A stretch of 64,000 bases of DNA from the NCBI RefSeq assembly GCF_014202765.1, contig NZ_JACHHN010000001.1, positions 146,118 through 210,117 of the forward strand, written 5' to 3'. This DNA comes from Silvimonas terrae. Its GTDB lineage: Bacteria; Pseudomonadota; Gammaproteobacteria; Burkholderiales; Chitinibacteraceae. Shown piece by piece: positions 45,983 through 54,520 of this stretch; the first letter of the stretch is position 1; every line of letters starts with the position of its first letter. A program made the position numbers and the translations under genes. Under the pieces are notes generated by a model. That model was given only the letters and a program-made list of their open reading frames with translations, searched no databases and was not told the origin of the DNA.

Positions 45983-46501
45983 GTGAATGTATTCAAAACG
46001 GCCTTGCTGGCCGCTGGACTAGTCATGTCCATTGCGCCTGCGTGGGCGACAGATTCTCAAGATACGGCGCTGGCCATCATGGCGGTGCGTGTGGTTGAAG
46101 TGGACAACAAGGGAACGGTGGTTGATGGTGCGGGTTATGAACACTTTGAATTGATGAATCTGAAGACTCAGGAAGTCTACAAAGTTCCGTTTCGCCACAA
46201 TTCCTGGAAAATGCCGTACTTCATTCATATGAAGCCTGGCATTTATTGTTTTTACAGGCTGAGTATTGGCTCAGGCAATCCCACCAGCCCGTTCTGTAGC
46301 GAGCCGTATTTCAAGATCGAAGAGGGTGCCATCAATGACCTGGGGCTGTGGCGCTTCGGGATTGACTGGTCTACCTGGAAAATCAAGCAGATGGGCGCGC
46401 TTGAGCATGCCGAAGAAGTCTACCAGCATGCCCGCGCATTTCGGCCTTCCGAGTTTCCTTCGGACGACGACGCCTCCGCGCCACAAACGGAGACCCCCTG
46501 A
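45983..46501 (+). CDS. Hypothetical exported protein
   Basis: 172 residues, GTG start with a purine-rich CAGGG stretch upstream. Signal peptide MNVFKTALLAAGLVMSIAPAWA. The mature part has an Ig-like feel (ELMNLKTQEVYKVPF; IHMKPGIYCFYRL) with two Cys that could form a disulfide, and an acidic, Pro-rich tail. It is periplasmic or secreted. I do not recognise the family. Confidence 0.8.
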   Translation: MNVFKTALLAAGLVMSIAPAWATDSQDTALAIMAVRVVEVDNKGTVVDGAGYEHFELMNLKTQEVYKVPFRHNSWKMPYFIHMKPGIYCFYRLSIGSGNPTSPFCSEPYFKIEEGAINDLGLWRFGIDWSTWKIKQMGALEHAEEVYQHARAFRPSEFPSDDDASAPQTETP

Positions 46502-46627
46502 CGGTTGCCCGCCAACCGGGCCTGGTCCACTGTAACCACAGAAGCGCTTTGCTACTGTTCATGGCACACACCGGTGCATACGGCTTAAGCTGCAATGGCG
46601 CTATGCGTCTTCACCGGAGAACCCGCC

Positions 46628-47335
46628 ATGCAGGAACGCTTCTACGTTGATCCTTACCAGCAAACCCTGGGCACGGTCGTGCTTCGGCATGATGAACATG
46701 GGCTGGTCCTGGAGGACACCCTGTTTTACCCGTCAGGTGGCGGGCAGCCCGGGGATACCGGCACGCTGGCGCTGGCTGACGGGACGCAACTGGCCATCAC
46801 CGACACCCGCCGCGACAAAGAAACACGCGACATCCTGCATCTGCTGGCGAGCGATACGCCGCGCCTGCCGCCTGGCACCCCGGTCACACTGACGCTGGAT
46901 TGGGCGCGCCGCCACCGGCATATGCGGGTGCATACCTGTTTGCATCTGCTGTCTGTGGTCATCAAGGCGGGCGTCACCGGTGGCAACCTCACTGCAGACA
47001 CTGGCCGGCTGGATTTTGATCTGCCAGAAGGCATGGAGCTGGACAAAGACCAGATTGAGGCAGAACTGAACCGGCTGATTACCCAGGACCGCCCGGTGCG
47101 GGTGCAAATGACCAGTGGTGAGGCGCTGCAACGGCAACCGGAACTGATCAAAACCATGTCGGTGACACCACCGCTGCATCTGCCGGAAATCCGCCTGATC
47201 GACATAGAAGGCGTGGATTTGCAGCCCTGTGGTGGTACGCATGTGGCGCGCACCGGCGAGATCGGCGCAGTGACGGTGAAAAAGATCGAAAGCAAGGGCG
47301 CACGCAACAAGCGGGTGGTGATTGCGCTGATCTGA
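46628..47335 (+). CDS. Alanyl-tRNA editing protein AlaX
   Basis: 235 residues from the ATG at 46628. Free-standing homologue of the AlaRS editing domain: LFYPSGGGQPGDTG, zinc motif HTCLH (HxxxH) in RVHTCLHLL, and second zinc pair in QPCGGTHVARTGEIG. It hydrolyses Ser-tRNA(Ala) or Gly-tRNA(Ala). It is monocistronic here. Confidence 0.94.
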   Translation: MQERFYVDPYQQTLGTVVLRHDEHGLVLEDTLFYPSGGGQPGDTGTLALADGTQLAITDTRRDKETRDILHLLASDTPRLPPGTPVTLTLDWARRHRHMRVHTCLHLLSVVIKAGVTGGNLTADTGRLDFDLPEGMELDKDQIEAELNRLITQDRPVRVQMTSGEALQRQPELIKTMSVTPPLHLPEIRLIDIEGVDLQPCGGTHVARTGEIGAVTVKKIESKGARNKRVVIALI

Positions 47336-47442
47336 GTTTCAGCCATTTGGCATATTTCACACCCAGGCGCTTTCCAGGGTAAGTCTGATATTTTGCGCCG
47401 TTGTGCCTCCATAACATACGGTTTTTGTAATTTGAAAACTCC

Positions 47443-48483
47443 ATGTTATCGAGAAAATTGGCCCTGTCACTGCTACTGGCCGTGCTGGCAGGGAGTGCCA
47501 TTGTCAGTTGCCGTGGGCCATTGTCTGCCCTGTCTGCACAGTCCACCGCGGCCAGGCTGGATGTGACCACGCTCCTGCAGCCAGAGACAGGCCTTTATCA
47601 TTTTGTAGCCAGTACCAATGCCCTGGGACAGGTGAGCGGTATCACGCAGGTTCAGAGCTTTCTGGACCCGGTACGCAGGCGCGTCGTGATTCCGGAACAG
47701 GGCATGCAAGCGGGTCTGCGTATGGAAGATTACGCCTGGCCGCTGCTGACCAGCTCCCAGCGTGTGGTGGTCGGTGCGGCCCAAACCCTGCCGGTGAATC
47801 AGGTCTATCGCCTCGCTGATGGCACCACCGCCTTTATTGATGATGTTGCGCTTGGTCACGCCGGCAATAACCTGTTTGGCGAAGCGCTTTATCACGGCGC
47901 CTTGCCGGATGGCTTTGTGTTTACGCCCGGTATGGCGGCACAACCCGTCAAAGTGCAACTGGTTGCGCATGATGTCTCCGGGCTGCCGATGGCCACCGTG
48001 TTGCAGCATTATGTGGCACAAGCTGGCGGACTGGACCGGTTTGCGCTGGATCGCCTGGTCGCGGCCTCCCGCGCCAGTATGCCGCCCGGGGCTGTGATCT
48101 ATACCGAACGCCATACCTATGGCGCTGACCAGATCTTGTTCCAGCCTGATCCACAGGCGCGGACGTTGCCGGATATGGGTACCCTGGCATTGCATGGCGG
48201 TCATTTGCTGGAAGTGGCCGGCTGGAACGACACACACCCGCGCCTGTTGTTTGATATGAACCCCGCTCACCCGGAAGACGCGTTATGGGAGTCGCTGACC
48301 GGATTTCAGGCAGATGGCCGGGTGTATCGCGCGGAATACGACCGGGCAGGGCGCACGGTGACACGCATGCCGGCTTTTAACCGCGTAGCGGCAGACGCCC
48401 TGGCGGCCGCCATTCAACGCCAGTGGCAAGACGCCAGCCCTATCGTGGCACGCCCGCAGTCCATCCAGACCCCAGCGCGGTGA
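47443..48483 (+). CDS. Hypothetical exported protein, possible lipoprotein
   Basis: 346 residues. The N-terminus MLSRKLALSLLLAVLAGSAIVSC reads as a signal peptide with an imperfect lipobox (IVSC). The mature region has no motif I recognise; it contains GLYHFVASTN, YRLADGTTAFIDDVALG and LLFDMNPAHPEDALWESL. No clear ribosome site. It lies between AlaX and the carboxymuconolactone-decarboxylase-family gene. Confidence 0.75.
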   Translation: MLSRKLALSLLLAVLAGSAIVSCRGPLSALSAQSTAARLDVTTLLQPETGLYHFVASTNALGQVSGITQVQSFLDPVRRRVVIPEQGMQAGLRMEDYAWPLLTSSQRVVVGAAQTLPVNQVYRLADGTTAFIDDVALGHAGNNLFGEALYHGALPDGFVFTPGMAAQPVKVQLVAHDVSGLPMATVLQHYVAQAGGLDRFALDRLVAASRASMPPGAVIYTERHTYGADQILFQPDPQARTLPDMGTLALHGGHLLEVAGWNDTHPRLLFDMNPAHPEDALWESLTGFQADGRVYRAEYDRAGRTVTRMPAFNRVAADALAAAIQRQWQDASPIVARPQSIQTPAR

Positions 48484-48512
48484 TGCATTCTCATTTACCA
48501 GGATGAGCAGCT

Positions 48513-49127
48513 ATGTCAGTGTTGCAGGGTCGCGACCACGCCCCTGGAGTTGGCATGACCGAATCTGCAAGGACTGACCGTTTACCGCCCCTGGCGCCAG
48601 CACAACTGAACGATGCCCAGCGCAAGGCGGCCCAGGCGCTGATCAATGGCCCGCGCAAAGGGGTAAAAGGCCCCTTTGTGCCCCTGCTGCGTAGTCCGGA
48701 GTTGATGGACCGCATCCAGCGCGTGGGCGAATACCTGCGCTATGACAGCATTCTGCCGCGGCGTATCAATGAATGGGTGACGCTGATTGTTGCGCGGGAG
48801 TGGAGCGAACCATTTGAATGGTCGGTGCATTACCCGTTGGCGCTGGAGGCGGGTGTCGCCCAAACCACACTGGATGAGCTGGCGCAAGGCAGCCGGCCGC
48901 AACAGATGGCCGCAGATGAAGCGCTGGCTTGGGATTTTACGCTGGAACTCACCCGCAACAAGGGCGTGAGTGACATCACCTGGCAACGTGCGCTGGCGCA
49001 ATGGCAAGAACAAGGGACGGTCGAACTGGTGGGGTTGATTGGCTATTTCACGGGCATGGTGATGATGCTGAACGCCGCACATACGCCCGCCATCACCCCG
49101 GTGCCCTTACCGGTGCTACCGCGCTGA
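48513..49127 (+). CDS. Carboxymuconolactone decarboxylase family protein
   Basis: 204 residues. Helical CMD fold with INEWVTLIVAREWSEPFEWSVHYPLALEAGV, where the E-x-x-x-H arrangement is typical of the family's catalytic or proton-relay site. There is no CxxC peroxidase pair, so it is not AhpD-like. The substrate is unknown; no aromatic-degradation genes adjoin. Its stop overlaps the convergent small gene. Confidence 0.88.
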   Translation: MSVLQGRDHAPGVGMTESARTDRLPPLAPAQLNDAQRKAAQALINGPRKGVKGPFVPLLRSPELMDRIQRVGEYLRYDSILPRRINEWVTLIVAREWSEPFEWSVHYPLALEAGVAQTTLDELAQGSRPQQMAADEALAWDFTLELTRNKGVSDITWQRALAQWQEQGTVELVGLIGYFTGMVMMLNAAHTPAITPVPLPVLPR

Positions 49128-49334
49128 AGCGCCGGCAAGCGAAATGTGCGAGACAAAAAGAAAGGGAGGCAAAAAACTGCCTCCCTTTTTCATTTGCGCT
49201 ACTTCTCGCTTCAGCGCCTGTTTGTCGTCACGCCGTTTGACCTTGTGCTGTTTATCGTGCGCACCGGCGTGTCGTTGGCTGGCTGCCAGCGCAAACGGAT
49301 TGCGCGGCACCAGGGTTTTGCCTCTGGTTTTCAT
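49116..49334 (-). CDS. Small basic protein with an intrinsic terminator inside its frame
   Basis: 72 residues from the ATG at 49334. The first about 45 residues (MKTRGKTLVPRNPFALAASQ, then RHAGAHDKQHKVKRRDDKQALKREV) resemble a short, very basic protein I have seen in betaproteobacteria with a conserved R-N-P-F/L and AGAH core; its function is unknown. Codons 50-58 form a terminator hairpin, so most transcripts would end near codon 61, before the stop. After codon 50 the tail is hydrophobic (GGSFLPPFLFVSHISLAG). This is the layout known for ArfA genes, though the sequence is not ArfA. Confidence 0.65.
   Translation of the reverse strand: MKTRGKTLVPRNPFALAASQRHAGAHDKQHKVKRRDDKQALKREVAQMKKGGSFLPPFLFVSHISLAGASAR
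49162..49190. terminator. Bidirectional intrinsic terminator
   Basis: Stem AAGGGAGGC (49162-49170) / GCCTCCCTT (49179-49187), with T5 on the plus strand and a CTTTTTG run on the minus strand. It ends the gene at 48513-49127 and, on the minus strand, falls inside the small basic gene. Confidence 0.9.
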
Positions 49335-49375
49335 GGTCTTTGTGTCCTGCGTAAACAAAGATAAAAAGAAAAGAA

Positions 49376-49408
49376 AAACAGCGGTCGGAGCATAAGACCC
49401 GGACCGCT
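49376..49408 (-). terminator. Terminator of the LacI-family gene
   Basis: On the minus strand, AGCGGTC (49408-49402) pairs with GACCGCT (49386-49380), followed by TTTTTCTTTTC. It separates the regulator from the small basic gene, which therefore needs its own promoter. Confidence 0.75.
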
Positions 49409-49432
49409 GCGTCATTGTAACGTCTTGAACGG

Positions 49433-50452
49433 TCAGATACGCCGTACGGACTCGCGTTTGACCAGTTCAAACTGCGGTTGCACCACAGGTGTGGTCGAGC
49501 CTTGCAACATACTCAGCAAGGTTTGCCCGGCCAGTCGTCCCAGATCAAATGTGGGCTGACGGATCGTCGTCAAGGGCGGCAGCATGTAATTGGATACCGC
49601 CAGATCATCAAAGCCGATCAACGAGATTTCTTCCGGCACGCGAATACCACGCCGGTACAAGCCCAGCCGCGCGCCCAGCGCACTTTGATCGTTAGCGGCA
49701 AAGATGGCGGTAAACGGGCTGCGTGATTCCAGCAACTGGTTGATGGCCAGTACCCCACCGGTTTCCGTGAAGTCGCCACTGGCAATCAGGCGCTGGTCTA
49801 CCGTAATGCCGGCTTCCTTGAGCGCGCGCTTGTAGCCTTGCAAGCGCTCTTCGGCATCGGGCTGACCCAGGCGGCCGCAGATATGGGCAATGCGGCGATG
49901 GCCCTGGCTTAACAGATACCGTGTGGCTTCGTACGCCGCCAGCTCGTTATCTACCGCCAGCCCCAGCGCACGCGGCATGGCATCCAGCCGCCGGCCGGTG
50001 ATCACCACCGGCACCTGGCGCGACAAGGCCAGGATTTGCTTGTCGCTGGAGGTTGTGGTGAAAATGATGATGCCATCCACCCGGCGGCCAATCAGCAACT
50101 CCGCGTGATCTTTTTCTTCACGTGATTGCCAGTGCCCGCTCACGATCAACAGCGCATAGCCGGTGCCAGAGATGGCGTGCTCCACCCCTTTGAGCTCTTC
50201 GCCAAAGAAAGGGGAGCCCAGATCCTGGGTGATGATGCCTATGGTTTTGGTGCTGCCGGTTTTCAGGCTCTGCGCCAACACGTTAGGCGTGAAGTTCAAC
50301 AGTTCGATCGCGCGGGAGATGGCCTCCTGCTTGATTTTGGAGACGCCCGTCACGCCGGTCAGATAGCGCGACACCGTGCTGGCCGACACCCCCGCCTCAC
50401 GCGCGACATCCTGCACTGTCACATTGTCTTTTTTTGCAGATTGGTCTTCCAT
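49433..50452 (-). CDS. LacI-family regulator of the beta-glucoside operon
   Basis: 339 residues. Helix-turn-helix and hinge: VTVQDVAREAGVSASTVSRYL and NFTPNVLAQSLKTG. The sugar-binding core contains IGIITQDLGSPFFGEEL, IFAANDQSALGARLGLYRRG and LIGFDDLAVSNYMLPPLTTI. It is divergent from the binding-protein gene. The palindromes at 50722, 50775 and 54409 have the central CG and TGAAA/TTTCA arms typical of LacI-family operators, so it probably represses both parts of the operon until an intracellular glucoside or glucose derivative binds. Confidence 0.93.
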   Translation of the reverse strand: MEDQSAKKDNVTVQDVAREAGVSASTVSRYLTGVTGVSKIKQEAISRAIELLNFTPNVLAQSLKTGSTKTIGIITQDLGSPFFGEELKGVEHAISGTGYALLIVSGHWQSREEKDHAELLIGRRVDGIIIFTTTSSDKQILALSRQVPVVITGRRLDAMPRALGLAVDNELAAYEATRYLLSQGHRRIAHICGRLGQPDAEERLQGYKRALKEAGITVDQRLIASGDFTETGGVLAINQLLESRSPFTAIFAANDQSALGARLGLYRRGIRVPEEISLIGFDDLAVSNYMLPPLTTIRQPTFDLGRLAGQTLLSMLQGSTTPVVQPQFELVKRESVRRI

Positions 50453-50721
50453 TTTGCTTCTGTTGTTGGTTTGACTACACCGTGCTGCACTATATTTGTG
50501 CGCAAATTGTCTGTTCTTCGCAAGTTTAACGGTTTTGCAATCAGCGCATTGAATGATCGTGGTTACTGTTTTATAACCAGCTAAATCAACTGTTTGCCTG
50601 ACTTATTGTGCTTGTGCTGTGATCGTTACGCCAGGTATGGCTTTTGGGGTGCCAAGTTGTAGTGCAAACGCTGCACCTACATGGAACCACTTATTGCCCT
50701 GGTAAAAAGGATGCCTGAAAC

Positions 50722-50786
50722 TGAAAACGATTTCAAAAAAATCAGCGAAACTAGCTTGAAAATGCTGCAATCGCGAAATCGATTTC
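50722..50786. promoter_or_regulatory. Two LacI-type operators upstream of the binding-protein gene
   Basis: TGAAAACGATTTCA (50722-50735) is a near-perfect palindrome centred on CG. GAAATCGATTTC (50775-50786) is a perfect palindrome. They are 53 bp apart (about five helical turns) in the 370-bp divergent region, suggesting cooperative binding. I cannot assign -35/-10 boxes confidently. Confidence 0.65.
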
Positions 50787-50822
50787 AATGTTACTACAAC
50801 CCCCAAGTCGTTGGAGAGAGCG

Positions 50823-52076
50823 ATGAACAAAGTAGTACGACTCGCAGTTATGGGTGCTCTGCTGGCCGCAGCTGTGCCGGCACTGTCTGCAACTCCGGTC
50901 ACGCTGACCGTAGCCAGCTTCCCGGATCTGGATCGTGACATCAAGGTTGCCATCCCGCTGTACAAGAAGATTCACCCAGAAGTCGAAATCAAACTGGTCA
51001 GCCGCGAACGCGTCGACCACGTGAACGCCATGACCACCCAACTGGCATCCGGTACCGGTCTGCCTGACCTCGTGGGTCTGGAAATTGGCTTCGTGGGCCG
51101 TTTTGTTGCTTCCGGCGGTCTGGAAGACCTCTCCAAGGCACCGTATAACGTCGGCCAGTTCCAGAACCTCGTGACCAGCTATTCCTGGGCACAGGCCAAG
51201 GGCCCGAACGGCGACCAGTACGCCATTCCGGTGGATATCGGCCCGGGCACCATGTTCTATCGCAAGGATTTGCTGGACAAGGCCGGCGTCTCTGAAGCCG
51301 ATCTGAACAAGTCCTGGGAAAGCTACATTGCTGCCGGCAAGAAGATCAAGGCTGCAACGGGCGCTTACCTGGTTGCCAGCCCGGTGGACATCAAGGATAT
51401 CTACATCCGTTCCAACCTGAAGAACGGCGAAGGCATCTACTTTGACAAGAGCGGCAAGGTCATCGTGGCCGGCAACCCGCGCTTCGAAAACGCCTTCAAG
51501 CTGGCCAAGGAAGCTCAGGACGCCGGTATTGCTGGCAACATCAAGCAGTGGACCAACGACTGGGCCGCCGGCTTTCAGCATGACCAGATCGCTACCCAGC
51601 CGATCGGTGCATGGCTGAATGGTCACCTGGCTCACTGGCTGGCTCCGGATGAAGGCGGCAAGTGGCGCGCTACCAACCTGCCGCAAGGTGCTTATGCATC
51701 GTGGGGCGGCTCGTTCTACGCCATTCCGGCCAAGAGCGCGCACAAGGCTGAAGCTTATGAATTCCTGAAGTTCCTGACCCTGAACCGTGACCAGCAACTG
51801 GCTACGTTCAAGGAAATGGATGCCTTCCCGTCGCTGAAGTCCGCTCAGGATGATCCGATCATGTCCGAACCGCTGCCGTACCTGGGTGGCCAGAAGGCAC
51901 GTGAAATGTGGCGTGAAGCTGCAAAACACATCCCGGAAATCCCGATCAACAAGAACGACGGCGTTGCTGAAGACATCATCAACGACCAGCTCGATCAAGT
52001 TGTGCATCAGAACAAGGACATCAAGGCCGCTCTGGCTGATGCCCAGGCTGATATCGATCGCCGCGCCCGTCGCTAA
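50823..52076 (+). CDS. ABC transporter substrate-binding protein, beta-glucoside type
   Basis: 417 residues from the ATG at 50823, with GGAGAG six bases upstream. Signal peptide MNKVVRLAVMGALLAAAVPALSA. Family-1 solute-binding protein: TLTVASFPDLDRDIKVAIPLYK, GLPDLVGLEIGFVGRFVASGGLEDL, PVDIGPGTMFYRKDLLDKAGV, FYAIPAKSAHKAEAYEFLKFL. Very uniform, highly optimised-looking codon choice suggests strong expression. The GH1 enzyme in the operon argues for cellobiose or another beta-glucoside. Confidence 0.92.
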   Translation: MNKVVRLAVMGALLAAAVPALSATPVTLTVASFPDLDRDIKVAIPLYKKIHPEVEIKLVSRERVDHVNAMTTQLASGTGLPDLVGLEIGFVGRFVASGGLEDLSKAPYNVGQFQNLVTSYSWAQAKGPNGDQYAIPVDIGPGTMFYRKDLLDKAGVSEADLNKSWESYIAAGKKIKAATGAYLVASPVDIKDIYIRSNLKNGEGIYFDKSGKVIVAGNPRFENAFKLAKEAQDAGIAGNIKQWTNDWAAGFQHDQIATQPIGAWLNGHLAHWLAPDEGGKWRATNLPQGAYASWGGSFYAIPAKSAHKAEAYEFLKFLTLNRDQQLATFKEMDAFPSLKSAQDDPIMSEPLPYLGGQKAREMWREAAKHIPEIPINKNDGVAEDIINDQLDQVVHQNKDIKAALADAQADIDRRARR

Positions 52077-52291
52077 GCATTTGATCTAAAAGAAAGACTG
52101 CGGCGGCGGGTGATCCTTTCGGGGTTAGCCTGCCGCCTGTTTGACCGGGTTTGCATTTTCCTGGGGGTTGCGGGAACGTGGTGCAGATGCGGCTTTACCA
52201 TGAACACCGACCTGACGCTGCGGCTGCCACCGCGGACAACGGCCGGTGACGGGTAGGGCAGGGTTGATTGCATGCGTCCCGCAACGTGTTT

Positions 52292-52408
52292 AGAGCGGCC
52301 AACAAAGCCCAGCGAAGCGATGGTGGCAAGGCGTGCGAAACGCAGGCAGTACAACTTAGTACGGCAAGTGAGCACAACGCAGCCAGCAAGGTTTTGTTGG
52401 CCGCTCTT
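52292..52408. repeat. Roughly 117-bp dispersed palindromic element, copy C
   Basis: Ends AGAGCGGCCAACAAA and TTTGTTGGCCGCTCT are perfect complements. The interior holds AGCGAAGCGATGGTGGCAAG and GTACGGCAAGTGAGCACAAC, as in copy B at 33263. It lies in the 409-bp gap between the binding-protein and first permease genes. The first part of that gap (52098-52140) also holds a GGCGGC/GCCGCC stem-loop, possibly an attenuator. Confidence 0.85.
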
Positions 52409-52485
52409 ACAGGGTGCCCGTTACAGGGTCAAAGGACAGTTCCGTCCCTTTGGCCGTTTATTACCGGAACGCCGGAGCAAGTTTG

Positions 52486-53457
52486 ATGGAATCCGTGTTG
52501 TCCCCCGCCGCCAGTGTTGAAACGCGGCCGCGCAAAAAGCGCATTCAGGCCTGGAAATGGGCCCCGTATCTGTTTATCAGTCCCTTCCTGATCATCTTTT
52601 GTGTGTTCGGTATTTTCCCGCTGGTATTCTCCGCCACACTGTCTTTTGCACAGTGGGATCCGGCTGCCGGCTTTTCTGCCATCAAGTGGATTCACTTCGA
52701 TAACTACAAGTTTGTGCTGACCGATACCTGGTTCTGGAAGTCTCTGGGTAACACGGTCTATATCGCCATTGCTTCGGGTTTGCCGCAACACCTTGTGGCG
52801 ATTCCGTTTGCGGCATTCCTCAGTACTGTCCTGCGTGGTCGCAATACGGTCCTAGGGGCATACTTCATGCCGTTCATTACCTCCAGCGTGGCTATTGCGC
52901 TGATTTTCAGCTCCTTGTTTTCCAAAGACTTTGGTGCCATCAACGCCATCCTGATGTGGCTGCACGGCCTGCCAGGTATCGGCATGATCTTCCCGGATCA
53001 CAAGATTGACTGGCTGCTCGACACCTCTTTGGTCAAACCGACGGTGAGCTTTGTTGTGTTCTGGCGTTATGTGGGCTGGAACACCGTGCTGTACCTGGCC
53101 GCCATGCAGACCATTCCGGAAGACCTGTACGAAGCCGCTACGCTGGATGGCGCGCGGACCTTCCGCAAGTTCTGGCACATCACGCTGCCCATGATCCGCC
53201 CGATGATGTTCTTTGCCGTCTCGCTGACGCTGATCAACAACCTGCAGTTGTTTGAAGAACCGTTCATCTTGCTGGGCGACAACGGGGGTATTGGTCAGGC
53301 TGGCATGACCACCGCCATGTACATGTATCGCACCGCGTTCTACTTCAGCGATTTTGGTACGGCGTGTGCCATTTCCTGGGTGATGTTCATCGTGATTGCC
53401 GTGCTCTCGTACGGTAACCACAAGCTGTTCGCCCTTGCCGGCGGCAAGGAGGAGTAA
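52486..53457 (+). CDS. ABC sugar permease (MalF type)
   Basis: 323 residues from the ATG at 52486, with GGAG nine bases upstream. Basic N-terminus (TRPRKKRIQAWKW), then six membrane segments (first APYLFISPFLIIFCVFGIFPLVF). EAA loop YEAATLDGARTFRKFWHITLP. It pairs with the next permease, which begins two bases after this stop. Confidence 0.93.
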   Translation: MESVLSPAASVETRPRKKRIQAWKWAPYLFISPFLIIFCVFGIFPLVFSATLSFAQWDPAAGFSAIKWIHFDNYKFVLTDTWFWKSLGNTVYIAIASGLPQHLVAIPFAAFLSTVLRGRNTVLGAYFMPFITSSVAIALIFSSLFSKDFGAINAILMWLHGLPGIGMIFPDHKIDWLLDTSLVKPTVSFVVFWRYVGWNTVLYLAAMQTIPEDLYEAATLDGARTFRKFWHITLPMIRPMMFFAVSLTLINNLQLFEEPFILLGDNGGIGQAGMTTAMYMYRTAFYFSDFGTACAISWVMFIVIAVLSYGNHKLFALAGGKEE

Positions 53458-53459
53458 TC

Positions 53460-54299
53460 ATGGCCATGGTCAACACCCGCAAAACTTACGCGCGGCCGCT
53501 TGCCTGGGCCATTGTTGCCGTGGGCGCCGTGCTGATGCTGGCACCGTTCTTCTTTACCTTTGTGCTGGCCACGCAGCCGCGTGACCGCATTTACCAGATT
53601 CCGCCACCCATGTGGTTTGGCAGCAATCTGATGAAGAACATCCACACGCTGACGGATATGATCCCGTACTGGCATAACCTGGGCATGAGCTTTTACGTGG
53701 CCGTCATGACCACGGTGCTGGCGCTGTTCTTCTGCTCCATGGCCGGCTTTGCATTTGCCATGTACGAGTTCCGTTTCAAGAAGGCGCTGTTCACCGTGGT
53801 GCTTGGCAGCATGTTGTTGCCGCCGTTCCTGGGTCTGATCCCGACCTTCATGCTGATGAACTTCATCGGCTGGCTGGATCAACCGCGCGCCCTGTATCTG
53901 CCGGCTGCGGCCGCTGCGTTCGGGATTTTCCTGATGCGCCAGTACATCAGCTCGGCCGTGCCCAAAGAGCTGATGGAAGCCGCACGGATCGACGGTTGTG
54001 GCGAGTTCCGCATTTACTGGAACGTGGTCCTGCCGCTGATTGGTCCGGCACTCGGTACGCTGGGTTTGATCACCTTTATCAGTAGCTGGAACAGCTTCTT
54101 GCAACCGCTGGTGATCATGCACACACCAGAGAGCTTCACCGTGCCGGTCGCGTTGCGTTCCATGCAAAGCCCGACCAATACGGACTGGGGCGCGGTGATG
54201 GCAGGTTCTGCCATTGCGGTACTGCCGCTGCTGATCCTGTTTGCACTGTTCTCCCGCCGCCTGATTGCCGGCTTGACTGCAGGTGCGGTCAAGGGCTGA
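53460..54299 (+). CDS. ABC sugar permease (MalG type)
   Basis: 279 residues, six membrane segments, GAGGAG ribosome site inside the end of the preceding gene. EAA loop LMEAARIDGCGEFRIYWNVVLP, then SSWNSFLQPLVIM, and ending RRLIAGLTAGAVKG, matching the other MalG-type protein in this window. Confidence 0.93.
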   Translation: MAMVNTRKTYARPLAWAIVAVGAVLMLAPFFFTFVLATQPRDRIYQIPPPMWFGSNLMKNIHTLTDMIPYWHNLGMSFYVAVMTTVLALFFCSMAGFAFAMYEFRFKKALFTVVLGSMLLPPFLGLIPTFMLMNFIGWLDQPRALYLPAAAAAFGIFLMRQYISSAVPKELMEAARIDGCGEFRIYWNVVLPLIGPALGTLGLITFISSWNSFLQPLVIMHTPESFTVPVALRSMQSPTNTDWGAVMAGSAIAVLPLLILFALFSRRLIAGLTAGAVKG

Positions 54300-54345
54300 T
54301 CCGGGCCGATGTAGAGATAAGTTACGGCCAGATTTTTCCGTTTTC

Positions 54346-54397
54346 AAACACCGTTCATATCCCACCCGGCCATTGGTCGGGCAGGGAGGGTGTTTTT
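54346..54397 (+). terminator. Possible terminator/attenuator after the permeases
   Basis: Outer stem AAACACC (54346-54352) / GGTGTTT (54389-54395) with an inner CCCGGCC/GGTCGGG stem, followed by a short T-run. It may reduce read-through so that the downstream genes rely partly on their own promoter. Confidence 0.5.
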
Positions 54398-54408
54398 ACA
54401 AACTGCCT

Positions 54409-54422
54409 TGAAAACGTTTTCA
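54409..54422. promoter_or_regulatory. LacI-type operator upstream of the beta-glucosidase gene
   Basis: TGAAAACGTTTTCA is a perfect 14-bp palindrome with central CG, closely matching the operators at 50722 and 50775. It lies about 100 bp before the glucosidase ATG, directly after the possible attenuator. Confidence 0.75.
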
Positions 54423-54520
54423 GTCTGGTTGGTCGAACGATTTGAATGTTTTGAATGCTTTAAATGGTGACGTTGGCAGGCGCACCGAATTTGACTGACT
54501 TGAATCCAAACGGAGTTGCC

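Noticed and set aside
49116-49334. arfA itself
   Set aside because: The ArfA core (IKDNA and KKGKGSY-type motifs) is absent; only the terminator-in-frame layout is alike.
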